From positions 8,246,001 through 8,310,000 of the forward strand of contig CAWFHD010000003.1 in assembly GCA_963815475.1 (NCBI GenBank): a DNA stretch of 64,000 bases, given 5' to 3'. This document shows positions 13,869 through 21,452 of the stretch, piece after piece. The position numbers and the translations under genes were made by a program. This stretch comes from Sulfopaludibacter sp963815475. Its GTDB lineage: Bacteria > Acidobacteriota > Terriglobia > Bryobacterales > Bryobacteraceae. The first letter of the stretch is position 1; every line of letters starts with the position of its first letter. The notes under the pieces are model-generated. The model made no database searches and was not told the DNA's origin. It worked only from the letters and a program-made list of their open reading frames with translations.

Positions 13869-15276
13869 GGTTCGCCCGTACTTGTTCTACGACATCGCCG
13901 TGTCCATCTGCTCCGCCTGCCTGCGCCGAGTCGACGGCAAGATTGTCTTTGAAGATGGCAACGTTCTCCTGTTGAAGCACTGCCCCACCCACGGCCCCGA
14001 GCGCGTTCTGATCGCCGACGACGTCGATTACTACCGCCGCTGCCGTGAGATCTTCCTCAAGCCGCCGGAGATGCCGAACCACTTCAACACTCCCGTGAAA
14101 TGGGGCTGTCCCTACGATTGCGGCCTCTGCAGCGATCACGAACAGCACTCCTGTCTCACTCTCATCGAAATCACCGATTTCTGCAATCTCCGCTGCCCCG
14201 TGTGCTACGCCGAAAGCGGTCCCGAGCGCCAGACACACCGCGATCTCGCCACCATCGAGCGCATGCTCGATGCCGTGGTCCGCAATGAGCGCCGCCCTGA
14301 CGTAGTGCAGATCTCGGGCGGCGAGCCCACCCTCCACCCCGATTTCTTCCGCATCCTCGACATGGCGCGCGAGCGGCCCATTCAGCACCTGATGCTCAAC
14401 ACCAACGGCGTCCGCATCGCGTCCGATCCCGAATTCGCCCGCCGTCTCGCCGAATACATGCCCGGCTTCGAGATCTACCTCCAATTCGATTCGCTCGAAG
14501 AGAATCCGCTCCGCCAACTGCGCGGCGTCGACCTCCGGTCCACCCGCGAAGCCGCCATCCACCGCCTCAACGAATTGGGAATCTCCACCACCCTTGTGGT
14601 CACGCTCCAGAAAGGGCTCAACGATCACGAGTGCGGCCGCATCGTCGACTATGCGCTCCTGCAGCCTTGCATCCGCGGAGTTGCCTTTCAGCCTGTGCAA
14701 GCCGCCGGCCGCTTCGACGGCTTCAATCCCGCAACCGACCGCCTCACTCTTACCGAGGTGCGCCGCCGCATCCTCCAGCAGACCAGCGTCTTCCGCCCCG
14801 AAGACATCATCCCCGTTCCGTGCCATCCAGACTCGCTGGCGATGGCCTATGCGTTGAAAACCGAAAACGGTATCGTGCCCCTCACCGGCCTGGTAACGCC
14901 GGAAGTCCTCATTAATGGCGCGCGCAACACCATCGTGTATGAGGCCGACGTGGCCCTCCAGCAGCACCTCTTCCGAACCTTCTCCACCAACCACTCACCG
15001 GAGTCGGCCAGCACTACCCTGCGCGAGTTGCTGTGCTGTCTTCCCAAAGTGGTAACGCCAGCCGGCCTCGATTACCGCAGCGTCTTCCGCGTGATCATCA
15101 TGCAGTTCATCGATGCCTGGAGCTTCGACGTCCGCAGCGTCAAGAAAACCTGCGTCCACATCGCACACCCCGATGGGAAAAGACTGATCCCGTTCGACAC
15201 CTACAATCTCTTCTATCGCGGAGACCTGGAGCACACCATTTTGGAGCCTCTCCGAAGAGAGCGCGTTCATGCCTGA
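13858..15276 (+). CDS. COG1964-type radical SAM protein (Tes/Mss-like candidate)
   Basis: The 472-residue protein has the radical SAM motif CNLRCPVC (after EITDF, about residues 109-116) and the SAM-binding ISGGEPTLHP. Upstream are extra cysteines in the pattern CSAC (18-21), HCPTHGPE and WGCPYDCGLCSDHEQHSC, characteristic of the COG1964 group. That group includes the archaeal tetraether synthase Tes and bacterial relatives implicated in coupling lipid chains to membrane-spanning lipids. Acidobacteria are known for iso-diabolic acid lipids. Co-translation with an Lgt-like membrane protein and a small membrane protein supports a lipid substrate, but the exact reaction is inference. GTG start with GAGGTG upstream. 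Confidence 0.75.
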   Translation: MADKVRPYLFYDIAVSICSACLRRVDGKIVFEDGNVLLLKHCPTHGPERVLIADDVDYYRRCREIFLKPPEMPNHFNTPVKWGCPYDCGLCSDHEQHSCLTLIEITDFCNLRCPVCYAESGPERQTHRDLATIERMLDAVVRNERRPDVVQISGGEPTLHPDFFRILDMARERPIQHLMLNTNGVRIASDPEFARRLAEYMPGFEIYLQFDSLEENPLRQLRGVDLRSTREAAIHRLNELGISTTLVVTLQKGLNDHECGRIVDYALLQPCIRGVAFQPVQAAGRFDGFNPATDRLTLTEVRRRILQQTSVFRPEDIIPVPCHPDSLAMAYALKTENGIVPLTGLVTPEVLINGARNTIVYEADVALQQHLFRTFSTNHSPESASTTLRELLCCLPKVVTPAGLDYRSVFRVIIMQFIDAWSFDVRSVKKTCVHIAHPDGKRLIPFDTYNLFYRGDLEHTILEPLRRERVHA

Positions 15277-15526
15277 GGGCAAAGGCAGTCTCGGCATGGG
15301 GGTTCTGGTTGGCATTGGCGCCACCATCCTGGGGGCAATCGTACTAGCAGTGTTGGGAATGGTCGGCCTCGTTGCCATCGGACTTCTACAAGCAGTTTGG
15401 ATGGTCCCCGCCTACCTCTATTACCGGAAGGCCGGCGAATCCGAAACCACACAGGGAATCCTGTTGATTGCCGGAATTGTCTTTCTTCTGAACGCCGCCT
15501 GCTGGGGTCTCGTCTTCCGCCGCTAG
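15269..15526 (+). CDS. Small two/three-span membrane protein
   Basis: The 85-residue protein overlaps the radical SAM gene by eight nt. It is very hydrophobic: a glycine/isoleucine/valine-rich segment (VLVGIGATILGAIVLAVLGM, continuing to about residue 45) and a second span near the C-terminus (GILLIAGIVFLLNAACWGLV). YLYYRKAGES forms a polar loop. Position suggests a membrane anchor or partner of the two enzymes upstream. No family recognised. Confidence 0.6.
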   Translation: MPEGKGSLGMGVLVGIGATILGAIVLAVLGMVGLVAIGLLQAVWMVPAYLYYRKAGESETTQGILLIAGIVFLLNAACWGLVFRR

Positions 15527-15538
15527 TCGCCTGCCAAA

Positions 15539-15590
15539 TTGACGAAACTTTTCGTTGACATTGACGAACCTCTTCGTCAATAATGCATTC
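15539..15590 (+). promoter_or_regulatory. BlaI-type operator within a leaderless promoter
   Basis: TTGACA (15555-15560) and AATAAT (15579-15584) are 18 nt apart and the ATG of the repressor gene follows six nt later. Between them is a perfect palindrome TTGACGAACCTCTTCGTCAA (15561-15580), and half-sites TTGACGAA (15539-15546) and TTCGTTGA (15551-15558) form a second, imperfect dyad. This suits autoregulation by the BlaI-type repressor encoded downstream. Confidence 0.7.
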
Positions 15591-15977
15591 ATGGCATCCA
15601 CTCCACGACGACCCACCGAAGGGGAACTGGCCATCCTGCAAGTTCTCTGGGATGGCGGGCCGCAATCGGTGCGCGATATACAGCGCACCCTCAACCAGGC
15701 CAAACCAACCGGCTACACCACCGTCCTGAAACTCATGCAGATCATGACCGAGAAGGGCCTGATCGAGCGCGATGAATCGGTGCGTCCCCAGATCTACCGC
15801 GCCGCCTACTCGCAGGAGCACACCCAAAGGCAACTGGTACGTGACCTCATGCAGCGCGCCTTTGGAGGTTCGGTCAAGGCGCTCGTTCTGCAGGCGCTCG
15901 CCGGCCGCAAGTCCACACCCGAGGAGTTGTCAGCCATGGAGAAACTCTTGGAAAAATTCGAGGGAGGGGCAAAATGA
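15591..15977 (+). CDS. BlaI/MecI-type repressor (pair 1)
   Basis: The 128-residue protein has the BlaI winged helix: LTEGELAILQVLW-like start (PTEGELAILQVLWDGGPQSV), RDIQRTLN, TTVLKLMQIMTEKGLIERD, then a C-terminal dimerisation helix. ATG 15591 fits the family N-terminus; a frame start at 15555 would cover the promoter. In the Bla/Mec systems an M56 membrane peptidase relieves repression. Here the M56 gene follows with ATGA overlap, so repressor and sensor are co-translated. Target genes beyond the operon are unknown; no beta-lactamase gene is nearby. Confidence 0.9.
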   Translation: MASTPRRPTEGELAILQVLWDGGPQSVRDIQRTLNQAKPTGYTTVLKLMQIMTEKGLIERDESVRPQIYRAAYSQEHTQRQLVRDLMQRAFGGSVKALVLQALAGRKSTPEELSAMEKLLEKFEGGAK

Positions 15978-17818
15978 CGGCAATCGCACAATCTCTCAGT
16001 TCCGCGCTGCTGCACTTTCTGTGGCAGGGCGTGTTACTGGCGCTCGTACTTTGGATCACGCTGTTCCTGCTGCGCAAGCGTTCGGCCCAGGCTCGATACA
16101 CAGCCAGTTGCGCCGCACTCGCCCTGATGGTGGCTTTACCGGTGATTACTGCCTGGACGGTCTACGATCGTCCCGTCCAGGATCCACCCACTGCCCAACC
16201 GGCGGCTTCACAAGCGCCTTCCGCCTCGACCGCCGCCCTACGGAGTACGCCGAACCTTCCGCTCCTCTGGCTGTCCGCCTTCCAGCAATGGGCTCTCCCC
16301 GTCTGGTCGTTCGGAGTCCTGCTGTTCTCCATTCGACTGGTCTGGGGCTGCACCCAAATCTCGCGCCTTCGCCGTCGCGGGGCTATGCCCGACGAGGCGC
16401 TCCGCACTCTGCTGGCCGCCCTTGCCAGACGTCTCGGCATCCAACAACCCGTCCGCATTCTCATCGCCGTCGATGGTGAAAGTCCCAGCGTGGTCGGCTG
16501 GCTCCGTCCTGTCGTGCTCGTGCCCTCGGCCGCCCTGCTCGGCCTCACCACCGAGCAACTGGAAGCCGTCCTGGCGCATGAACTCGCCCACGTCCGCCGT
16601 CATGACTATCTGGTCAACATGCTCCAGATCCTCGTAGAAACGCTGCTCTTTTACCATCCGGCCGTTTGGTGGGTCTCGGCCCGAATTCGTCACGAGCGCG
16701 AACTCTGCTGCGACGATATGGCTGTCCGCGCCTGCGGTGATGCCGTCTGCTATGCCCGCGCCCTCACCCGGCTCGAACGCCTCCGCATCACCGCCCCAGC
16801 CATGGCGATGGGCAGCAACAGCGGTTCCATGCTCTATCGCATTCAGCGGCTGCTGGGCGGAGGCGCGCAGGAGTGCGCGCCATCCAAACTGCCCGCCATC
16901 CTGGCACTGGTCCTAGGTGTCGCCTGCTTCGGGCTGAATATTCATTGGGCGCACGCTCAGGAAAAAGGAAACGTGGTGCTGCTGGTGACAAGCGACGTCC
17001 ACGATAGCCCGGGCGTCACGGTCGATCTCGGCGGCGCGGCGCTGCTCCATCGCGGTTCCGTGGAATACCCGGGATTCGCACGCGAGCGCGGCGTCGAAGG
17101 CACTATCGTCGCGGAAGTGACGTTGGATGAGACCGGCCAGGTCAGCGGGACTCGCATCCTTTCCGGCCCCCCGGAAATGCGCCGCAGCGCCCTCCGTTCC
17201 GTGCTGGATTGGCACTTCGCCCAGAGCGCCGCCAACGGCATCTACCAAATCCGGATCAACTACAATCGAGCCCAGGCCGAGTCGGAACCGGCAGCCGGCG
17301 ATAGCGTCACGGAACCCGGCCTCGCCACTGTCACGACCGACGGCATCGCATACACCGCGCGCACAGAGCCGCAACGTAAGGAGCCGGAGCGCGCCGAGCA
17401 GCTCATGCGTACCTCGCAGTTTTTGCGACGCGAACTGGAAAACGTACAGGCCGAGACGGCGAACACTCCTTCCGAAGAATCCAATCTCCGTGTCAACGAG
17501 TTGAGGAATCGCCTTCGTTCGTTTGAAGCCCTAACCCCGGAGCGGATCAATGAACCTGTTTCCCTCGCAGGCCGAACCCTAAGGAGCATCAACGTCTTCG
17601 GACTCCCCGAAAACTCAAAGGTCGGGCTCACGGATAAGTTGGGAATTCACATTGGCGACACCCTCACCCAACAATCCATCGAGGCTGCCACAGCCGCCGC
17701 CAGGCAGTTCGACGAACACCTGGAAGTAATTTTCAAGACCGCGGGAGAAAACCAGGCGGAAGTCCGCATAGTGGCGCCAAGAGCCGGAATCTACGAATTC
17801 CGCCCGCAGCAAAAGTAG
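15974..17818 (+). CDS. BlaR1-like M56 peptidase with TonB-like and POTRA-like C-terminus
   Basis: The 614-residue protein starts with four predicted membrane spans and the M56 zinc motif HELAH (His202) followed by RRHDY, then FYHPAVWWVS and RELCCDD. After a further span near residue 310-325 the extracytoplasmic part has a TonB C-terminal-like unit (GVEGTIVAEVTLDETGQVSG, LRSVLDWHFAQ) and a coiled-coil linker. It ends with a POTRA-like stretch (LRSINVFGLPENSKVGLTDK, then IHIGDTL and VIFKTAG). Classical BlaR1 has a penicillin-binding sensor instead. Probably a membrane protease that inactivates the co-encoded repressor in response to an envelope cue; the signal is unknown. Confidence 0.8.
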   Translation: MTAIAQSLSSALLHFLWQGVLLALVLWITLFLLRKRSAQARYTASCAALALMVALPVITAWTVYDRPVQDPPTAQPAASQAPSASTAALRSTPNLPLLWLSAFQQWALPVWSFGVLLFSIRLVWGCTQISRLRRRGAMPDEALRTLLAALARRLGIQQPVRILIAVDGESPSVVGWLRPVVLVPSAALLGLTTEQLEAVLAHELAHVRRHDYLVNMLQILVETLLFYHPAVWWVSARIRHERELCCDDMAVRACGDAVCYARALTRLERLRITAPAMAMGSNSGSMLYRIQRLLGGGAQECAPSKLPAILALVLGVACFGLNIHWAHAQEKGNVVLLVTSDVHDSPGVTVDLGGAALLHRGSVEYPGFARERGVEGTIVAEVTLDETGQVSGTRILSGPPEMRRSALRSVLDWHFAQSAANGIYQIRINYNRAQAESEPAAGDSVTEPGLATVTTDGIAYTARTEPQRKEPERAEQLMRTSQFLRRELENVQAETANTPSEESNLRVNELRNRLRSFEALTPERINEPVSLAGRTLRSINVFGLPENSKVGLTDKLGIHIGDTLTQQSIEAATAAARQFDEHLEVIFKTAGENQAEVRIVAPRAGIYEFRPQQK

Positions 17819-17832
17819 TCCCTGTCTTTTCA

Positions 17833-17858
17833 GGGGGCAAGCCGAAGCGCCTGCCCCC
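17833..17858 (+). terminator. Stem-loop after the M56 gene
   Basis: GGGGGCA (17833-17839) pairs with TGCCCCC (17852-17858). No run of T follows, but its position directly after the operon suits a terminator. Confidence 0.45.
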
Positions 17859-17906
17859 CTCTTCTCACCCCGCTACCTTTTCCACCTGCGCCTGCCCCCT
17901 CTTTCC

Positions 17907-17929
17907 GAGCCGCGACCTCAGGGAGCCGG
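17907..17929. repeat. Dispersed repeat GAGCCGCGACC...AGGGAGCCGG, copy 1
   Basis: The motif GAGCCGCGACC-(2-3 nt)-AGGGAGCCGG is shared with 49463-49486, also intergenic. It looks like a short dispersed intergenic element. Confidence 0.5.
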
Positions 17930-17974
17930 TGTCTTTTCCGGCTTCTCCTTCAGCATTCCCTCCTAAAATAGTTC

Positions 17975-18005
17975 TTGACCCTGACGTAACGTCAGGCTCC
18001 ATCCT
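17975..18005 (+). promoter_or_regulatory. MerR-type promoter with 19-bp spacer and palindromic operator
   Basis: TTGACC (17975-17980) is followed by the palindrome CCTGACGTAACGTCAGG (17980-17996), with 8-bp arms around a single central base, and a weak -10 (CATCCT, 18000-18005) at 19-bp spacing. An over-long spacer occupied by a dyad is the hallmark of MerR-regulated promoters. Confidence 0.7.
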
Positions 18006-18022
18006 ATTCCTGAGAGGCAGTC

Positions 18023-18784
18023 TTGAAAGCGATCGCCGCGAGGATGTACCAGGTAAATGAATTCGCCGAACTGGCCGGCGTTACGGTCCGGACGCTGCAT
18101 CATTACGACCGGCTGGGCTTGTTGAAGCCCTGCCGTCGCACCGAAAGCGGCTACCGGCTGTACGGCGAAAAAGATCTGGCAAGGCTGGAACAAATCGTGG
18201 TGCTGAAGTTCATCGGGCTGCCGCTCCGGGAAATCCGTCGACTCCTCAAAGGGGAATCCGCGCTGCGCGAGACCCTGCGCCGCCAACAGACCGTGCTGGC
18301 GGAAAAACGCAACCAGATCGACACCGCGATTCACGCGATTCGCAAAGCCGAACGATCCATCGAATCGCGCGGGGAGCCGGATTACATGCTGTTCAAAGAG
18401 ATTATTCAGGAGATCGAAATGCAAAACGATACGGAATGGAGCAAGAAGTATTACAGTCCGGAAGCGCAGGCCAAAGTCGAGGAGCGCAAAGCCCTGTGGT
18501 CGCCGGAACTACAAGCCAAGGTCAGCAAGCAGTGGTCGGAGCTATTCGCCGATATCGAAACTGCCATGGCCGCCGGCGAAGAGCCCACCGGCCTCAAAGC
18601 AAAAGCCCTTGCCGCGCGTTGGAAGGAACTGCTGTCCGGCTTTACCGGAGGCGATCCGGAAATCCAGAAAGGCCTGAATAAAATGTGGGCCGATCAGGAA
18701 AACTGGCCGGAACCCCAAAAATCGGCCTATACCATCAATCCGGAACTTCAGGACTTCATCATGAAAGCGATGAAGACGAAGTAG
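18023..18784 (+). CDS. MerR-family regulator with TipAS domain
   Basis: Residues 8-75 form a MerR winged helix (YQVNEFAELAGVTVRTLHHY, DRLGLLKPCRRTESGYRLYG), followed by the long dimerisation helix. Residues 125-253 resemble the TipAS antibiotic-recognition domain (YYSPEAQAKVEERKALW, WSELFADIETAMAAGEEPTG, GGDPEIQKGLNKMW). TipA-type proteins bind diverse hydrophobic compounds and activate their own promoter. The palindromic operator just upstream supports autoactivation. TTG 18023 has GAGAGG upstream; ATG 18044 is an alternative. The 3' end overlaps the convergent gene by 26 nt. Confidence 0.85.
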   Translation: MKAIAARMYQVNEFAELAGVTVRTLHHYDRLGLLKPCRRTESGYRLYGEKDLARLEQIVVLKFIGLPLREIRRLLKGESALRETLRRQQTVLAEKRNQIDTAIHAIRKAERSIESRGEPDYMLFKEIIQEIEMQNDTEWSKKYYSPEAQAKVEERKALWSPELQAKVSKQWSELFADIETAMAAGEEPTGLKAKALAARWKELLSGFTGGDPEIQKGLNKMWADQENWPEPQKSAYTINPELQDFIMKAMKTK

Positions 18785-19463
18785 CAGCGGCGGCTTTGTC
18801 GCCTTTTCCGACCGCTCGCGCCGGTAGCCACAACAGCCAGAACAAGGCCAGCGCGGCAGCGGCGGCAGCCACCAGATAAATCGGCCAACCACCCAGCACG
18901 TCCAGTAGCGAAGCGTTTCGCGGCTTGCGGCAAAGGTACATATAGTTGCTGCCGCAAGCCGCATTGAACGCTCCCAACGCCGCAGCATACCCCACTAGGA
19001 TCGCGAACGCCCTCCACACTGCGCCGCGCCGCAGCGGGGCGGTCCCACCGAATACCAGCACTGCCACCGCAGTCACAATTCCGCCGTGCGCCACAAAGAA
19101 ATAAATCGCCGGGTACGTCGGCCACGGCGACCATAGATCGGGCGTCAGCAGCGCCATCCCCGCGCCCGCCAACCCCGCGAAGTACGCGAACTCCACAATT
19201 GCCGGCCACAACGTCAGGCACGCAATCACCGACATCCATAGCGTGACGTCGCAAAGCTGCAGCGGAAGGTTGGCCAAATGCACGCCCTCATGCGAGTATC
19301 GAAATCCCCACCACACGAACTCGTTGACCATGATTCCGATTCCGAGAGCCAGTCGCACCGCAGGCCGCGCGCCTGGCCGCCGCCGGCAAAGGCAGACCAG
19401 CACAACCGCAATCAGCAGAGTGCTCGCCAGTAAAGCAAGATGTATCGGGCCGAAGAGTCGCAT
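18759..19463 (-). CDS. TIGR02206/YwaF-type (TMEM164-like) integral membrane protein
   Basis: The 234-residue protein has about seven membrane spans. Diagnostic segments are GPIHLALLASTLL, LPLQLCDVTLWMS, FAYFAGLAGAGMALLTPDLW, FFVAHGGIVTA, GSNYMYLCRKPRNASLLDVL and WPIYLVAAAAAAL, the pattern of the TIGR02206 family of bacterial membrane proteins of unknown function. ATG 19463 gives the family start; the frame is open further upstream but runs into the PQQ gene. It follows that gene by 14 nt on the same strand and may be co-transcribed with it. Confidence 0.8.
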   Translation of the reverse strand: MRLFGPIHLALLASTLLIAVVLVCLCRRRPGARPAVRLALGIGIMVNEFVWWGFRYSHEGVHLANLPLQLCDVTLWMSVIACLTLWPAIVEFAYFAGLAGAGMALLTPDLWSPWPTYPAIYFFVAHGGIVTAVAVLVFGGTAPLRRGAVWRAFAILVGYAAALGAFNAACGSNYMYLCRKPRNASLLDVLGGWPIYLVAAAAAALALFWLLWLPARAVGKGDKAAAATSSSSLS

Positions 19464-19477
19464 CGGGCGCTGATTCG

Positions 19478-21415
19478 CTATGGCAACGCGAACGCGATCA
19501 GATAATCGCCCAGGGCGCCCGCGCCGGGGATCCCGTGGCCACCCGCTGAAATCACCACGTACTGCTTTCCATTGCTCGCCCGGTAAGTCATCGGTGTGGA
19601 CCGTGCGCTCGTCGGCAACTCGCCCTTCCAGAGTTCCTTCCCCGTTCGCGCATCGTACGCACGAATGGCCGAATCCAGCGTTCCCGCCATGAAGACCAAT
19701 CCGCCGGCGGTCGCAATCGGCCCTCCCAGAACAATCGAACCGAACTCTGCCGGCCCTGCGGGGGCACTGCCCATCGCCGGAAACTGTCCCGCCGGCACGG
19801 TCCAGCGAATCTCGCCCGTATCGGCATCGATTGCATTCAGCGTTCCCCATGGTGGAGGTGTGCAGGGCAGACCGCCGGGCGACCGCAGGAAGCGGCGCGC
19901 CACACCGTAAGGCGTCCCGTTTTGCCGCGCGAATTCCCAATCGCCCGTCAGATCGCGGCCCGCCTCGCGCGCCTGCGTCTCGAAATCCGCGCGTGGAACC
20001 AAACGCACTTCGGCAGCCAGGTTGTTCACCGGGATGATCACCAACCGGTCGGCCGCATCGAATGCCGCGCCGCCCCACGCCATCCCGCCCACATTCCCCG
20101 GAACCATCAACGAGCCCTTCAACGAGGGCGGCGTGAAAATGCCTTCACTCCGCAGCATGGCGATCCGCTCCCGGCACCATGCCACTTCGGAAGGAGGACC
20201 CTGCAACTTGCTGGCGTCCATCTTCTGCGGAACGAGCGCATGCGGCATCAGGGGAAAAGGCTGCGTCGCGGCCGATACCTCGCCTGCCACGTCGCTCTGC
20301 GGCACGGACCGCTCTTCCATTCCGAAAATGGGCTCGCCCGTTTCGCGATTCAGAATGAAGAAATGGCCGGTCTTCGAGCCCGCGCCGACCACTGGAATTA
20401 TCTTACCGTTGCGATGCACGTCGAAGAGAATCGGCGGCGAGGCCACGTCGTAATCCCAGAGGTCGTGATGCACCGTCTGGAAATGCCAGACACGTTCGCC
20501 TGTCTCCGCGCGCAGCGCCACTACCGAATTGGCGAAGAGATTGTCGCCCAGACGTTCGCCCCCGTAGTAGTCCGGACTGGCGCTGCCGGTCGGAAGGAAC
20601 ACCAGTTTGCGCTCGACATCTGCGGCGATCACCGACCATGCATTGGCCGCGCCCGTCCGCTGCGCGCTACCGTTCTTCCACGTGTCCGCGCCCACCGCCT
20701 TCGCGTCCTGCGGAATCGGATCCCACGTCCATTTCAGCTTCCCGGTAATCGCATCGAAGCCGCGCACCTCGCCGCTCGGCTGTCCCACCGCGTAGTTGTC
20801 CGCGATACCCGAACCGACAATCACCACGTTGCCGACGATAGCGGGCGGCGACGTCTCTTCATAGTCGGCGAACCGACCCTGGGGTGGAGCAATGCGCAGC
20901 CCGTTCCGCAGGTTCACGATTCCGTTATCGCCGAAATTCGCGCACGGCTTTCCAGTCGCCGCGTCCAAGGCGATCAGTCTCGCATCGATAGTCGCCACAA
21001 ACACGCGCGGCTTCGCGCGGCCCGAACGCCAGAACGAAACGCCCCGGCTGACGAAATCTCCATACCCGACGTCCTTCGGCGCCTGTGCGTCGTACCGCCA
21101 CCGCTCTTTTCCGGTGATCGGATCGAGCGCGATCACATGCCCCAGCGGTGTGGCCAGATACAATATTCCATCCACGTATAATGGCGTGGCTTCGAAGGCG
21201 GTGGGCCTGCCACTCTTCGGCGCGTAGGCGTCGCCCGTGCGATAGGTCCACGCGATCTTCAGCGACGCGACGTTGCCGCGATCGATCTGTGTTAAAGGCG
21301 AATACCGCTGCCCGCCGGGATCGCGTCCATAGCTCGACCAACCGCCATCGGGCTTGTCCGCGGCCATACTGGCAAGCGAGAGTATCGAAAGAAAAATCAA
21401 AACGCGTGAGCGCAT
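19478..21415 (-). CDS. PQQ-dependent dehydrogenase (glucose-dehydrogenase-like), secreted
   Basis: A signal peptide (residues 1-19, ...LSLASMAA) precedes an eight-bladed PQQ propeller. It begins WSSYGRDPGGQRYSPLTQID and has repeated tryptophan-docking motifs (LDPITGKERWRYD, FDAITGKLKWTWD, LRAETGERVWHFQ, IDADTGEIRWTVP). HHDLWDYD and the AGSKTGHFFILNRETGEPIF region are typical of membrane glucose dehydrogenase (Gcd) and its soluble relatives. The protein is 645 residues and lacks the Gcd membrane anchor, so it probably works in the periplasm on sugars or alcohols; the substrate is not certain. Divergent from the MFS gene. Confidence 0.85.
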   Translation of the reverse strand: MRSRVLIFLSILSLASMAADKPDGGWSSYGRDPGGQRYSPLTQIDRGNVASLKIAWTYRTGDAYAPKSGRPTAFEATPLYVDGILYLATPLGHVIALDPITGKERWRYDAQAPKDVGYGDFVSRGVSFWRSGRAKPRVFVATIDARLIALDAATGKPCANFGDNGIVNLRNGLRIAPPQGRFADYEETSPPAIVGNVVIVGSGIADNYAVGQPSGEVRGFDAITGKLKWTWDPIPQDAKAVGADTWKNGSAQRTGAANAWSVIAADVERKLVFLPTGSASPDYYGGERLGDNLFANSVVALRAETGERVWHFQTVHHDLWDYDVASPPILFDVHRNGKIIPVVGAGSKTGHFFILNRETGEPIFGMEERSVPQSDVAGEVSAATQPFPLMPHALVPQKMDASKLQGPPSEVAWCRERIAMLRSEGIFTPPSLKGSLMVPGNVGGMAWGGAAFDAADRLVIIPVNNLAAEVRLVPRADFETQAREAGRDLTGDWEFARQNGTPYGVARRFLRSPGGLPCTPPPWGTLNAIDADTGEIRWTVPAGQFPAMGSAPAGPAEFGSIVLGGPIATAGGLVFMAGTLDSAIRAYDARTGKELWKGELPTSARSTPMTYRASNGKQYVVISAGGHGIPGAGALGDYLIAFALP

Positions 21416-21436
21416 TTCGCTTCAGCATACTCCATC

Positions 21437-21452
21437 TACAATTGAGAGAGTG
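21437..21452 (+). promoter_or_regulatory. Leaderless-type -10 element before the MFS gene
   Basis: TACAAT (21437-21442) is followed after seven nt by GTG 21450, and no Shine-Dalgarno site is present. Confidence 0.5.

Noticed and set aside
19464..20078. N-terminal extension of the TIGR02206 protein
   Set aside because: The extension lies antisense-free but inside the PQQ dehydrogenase gene in another frame; the family start is at 19463.
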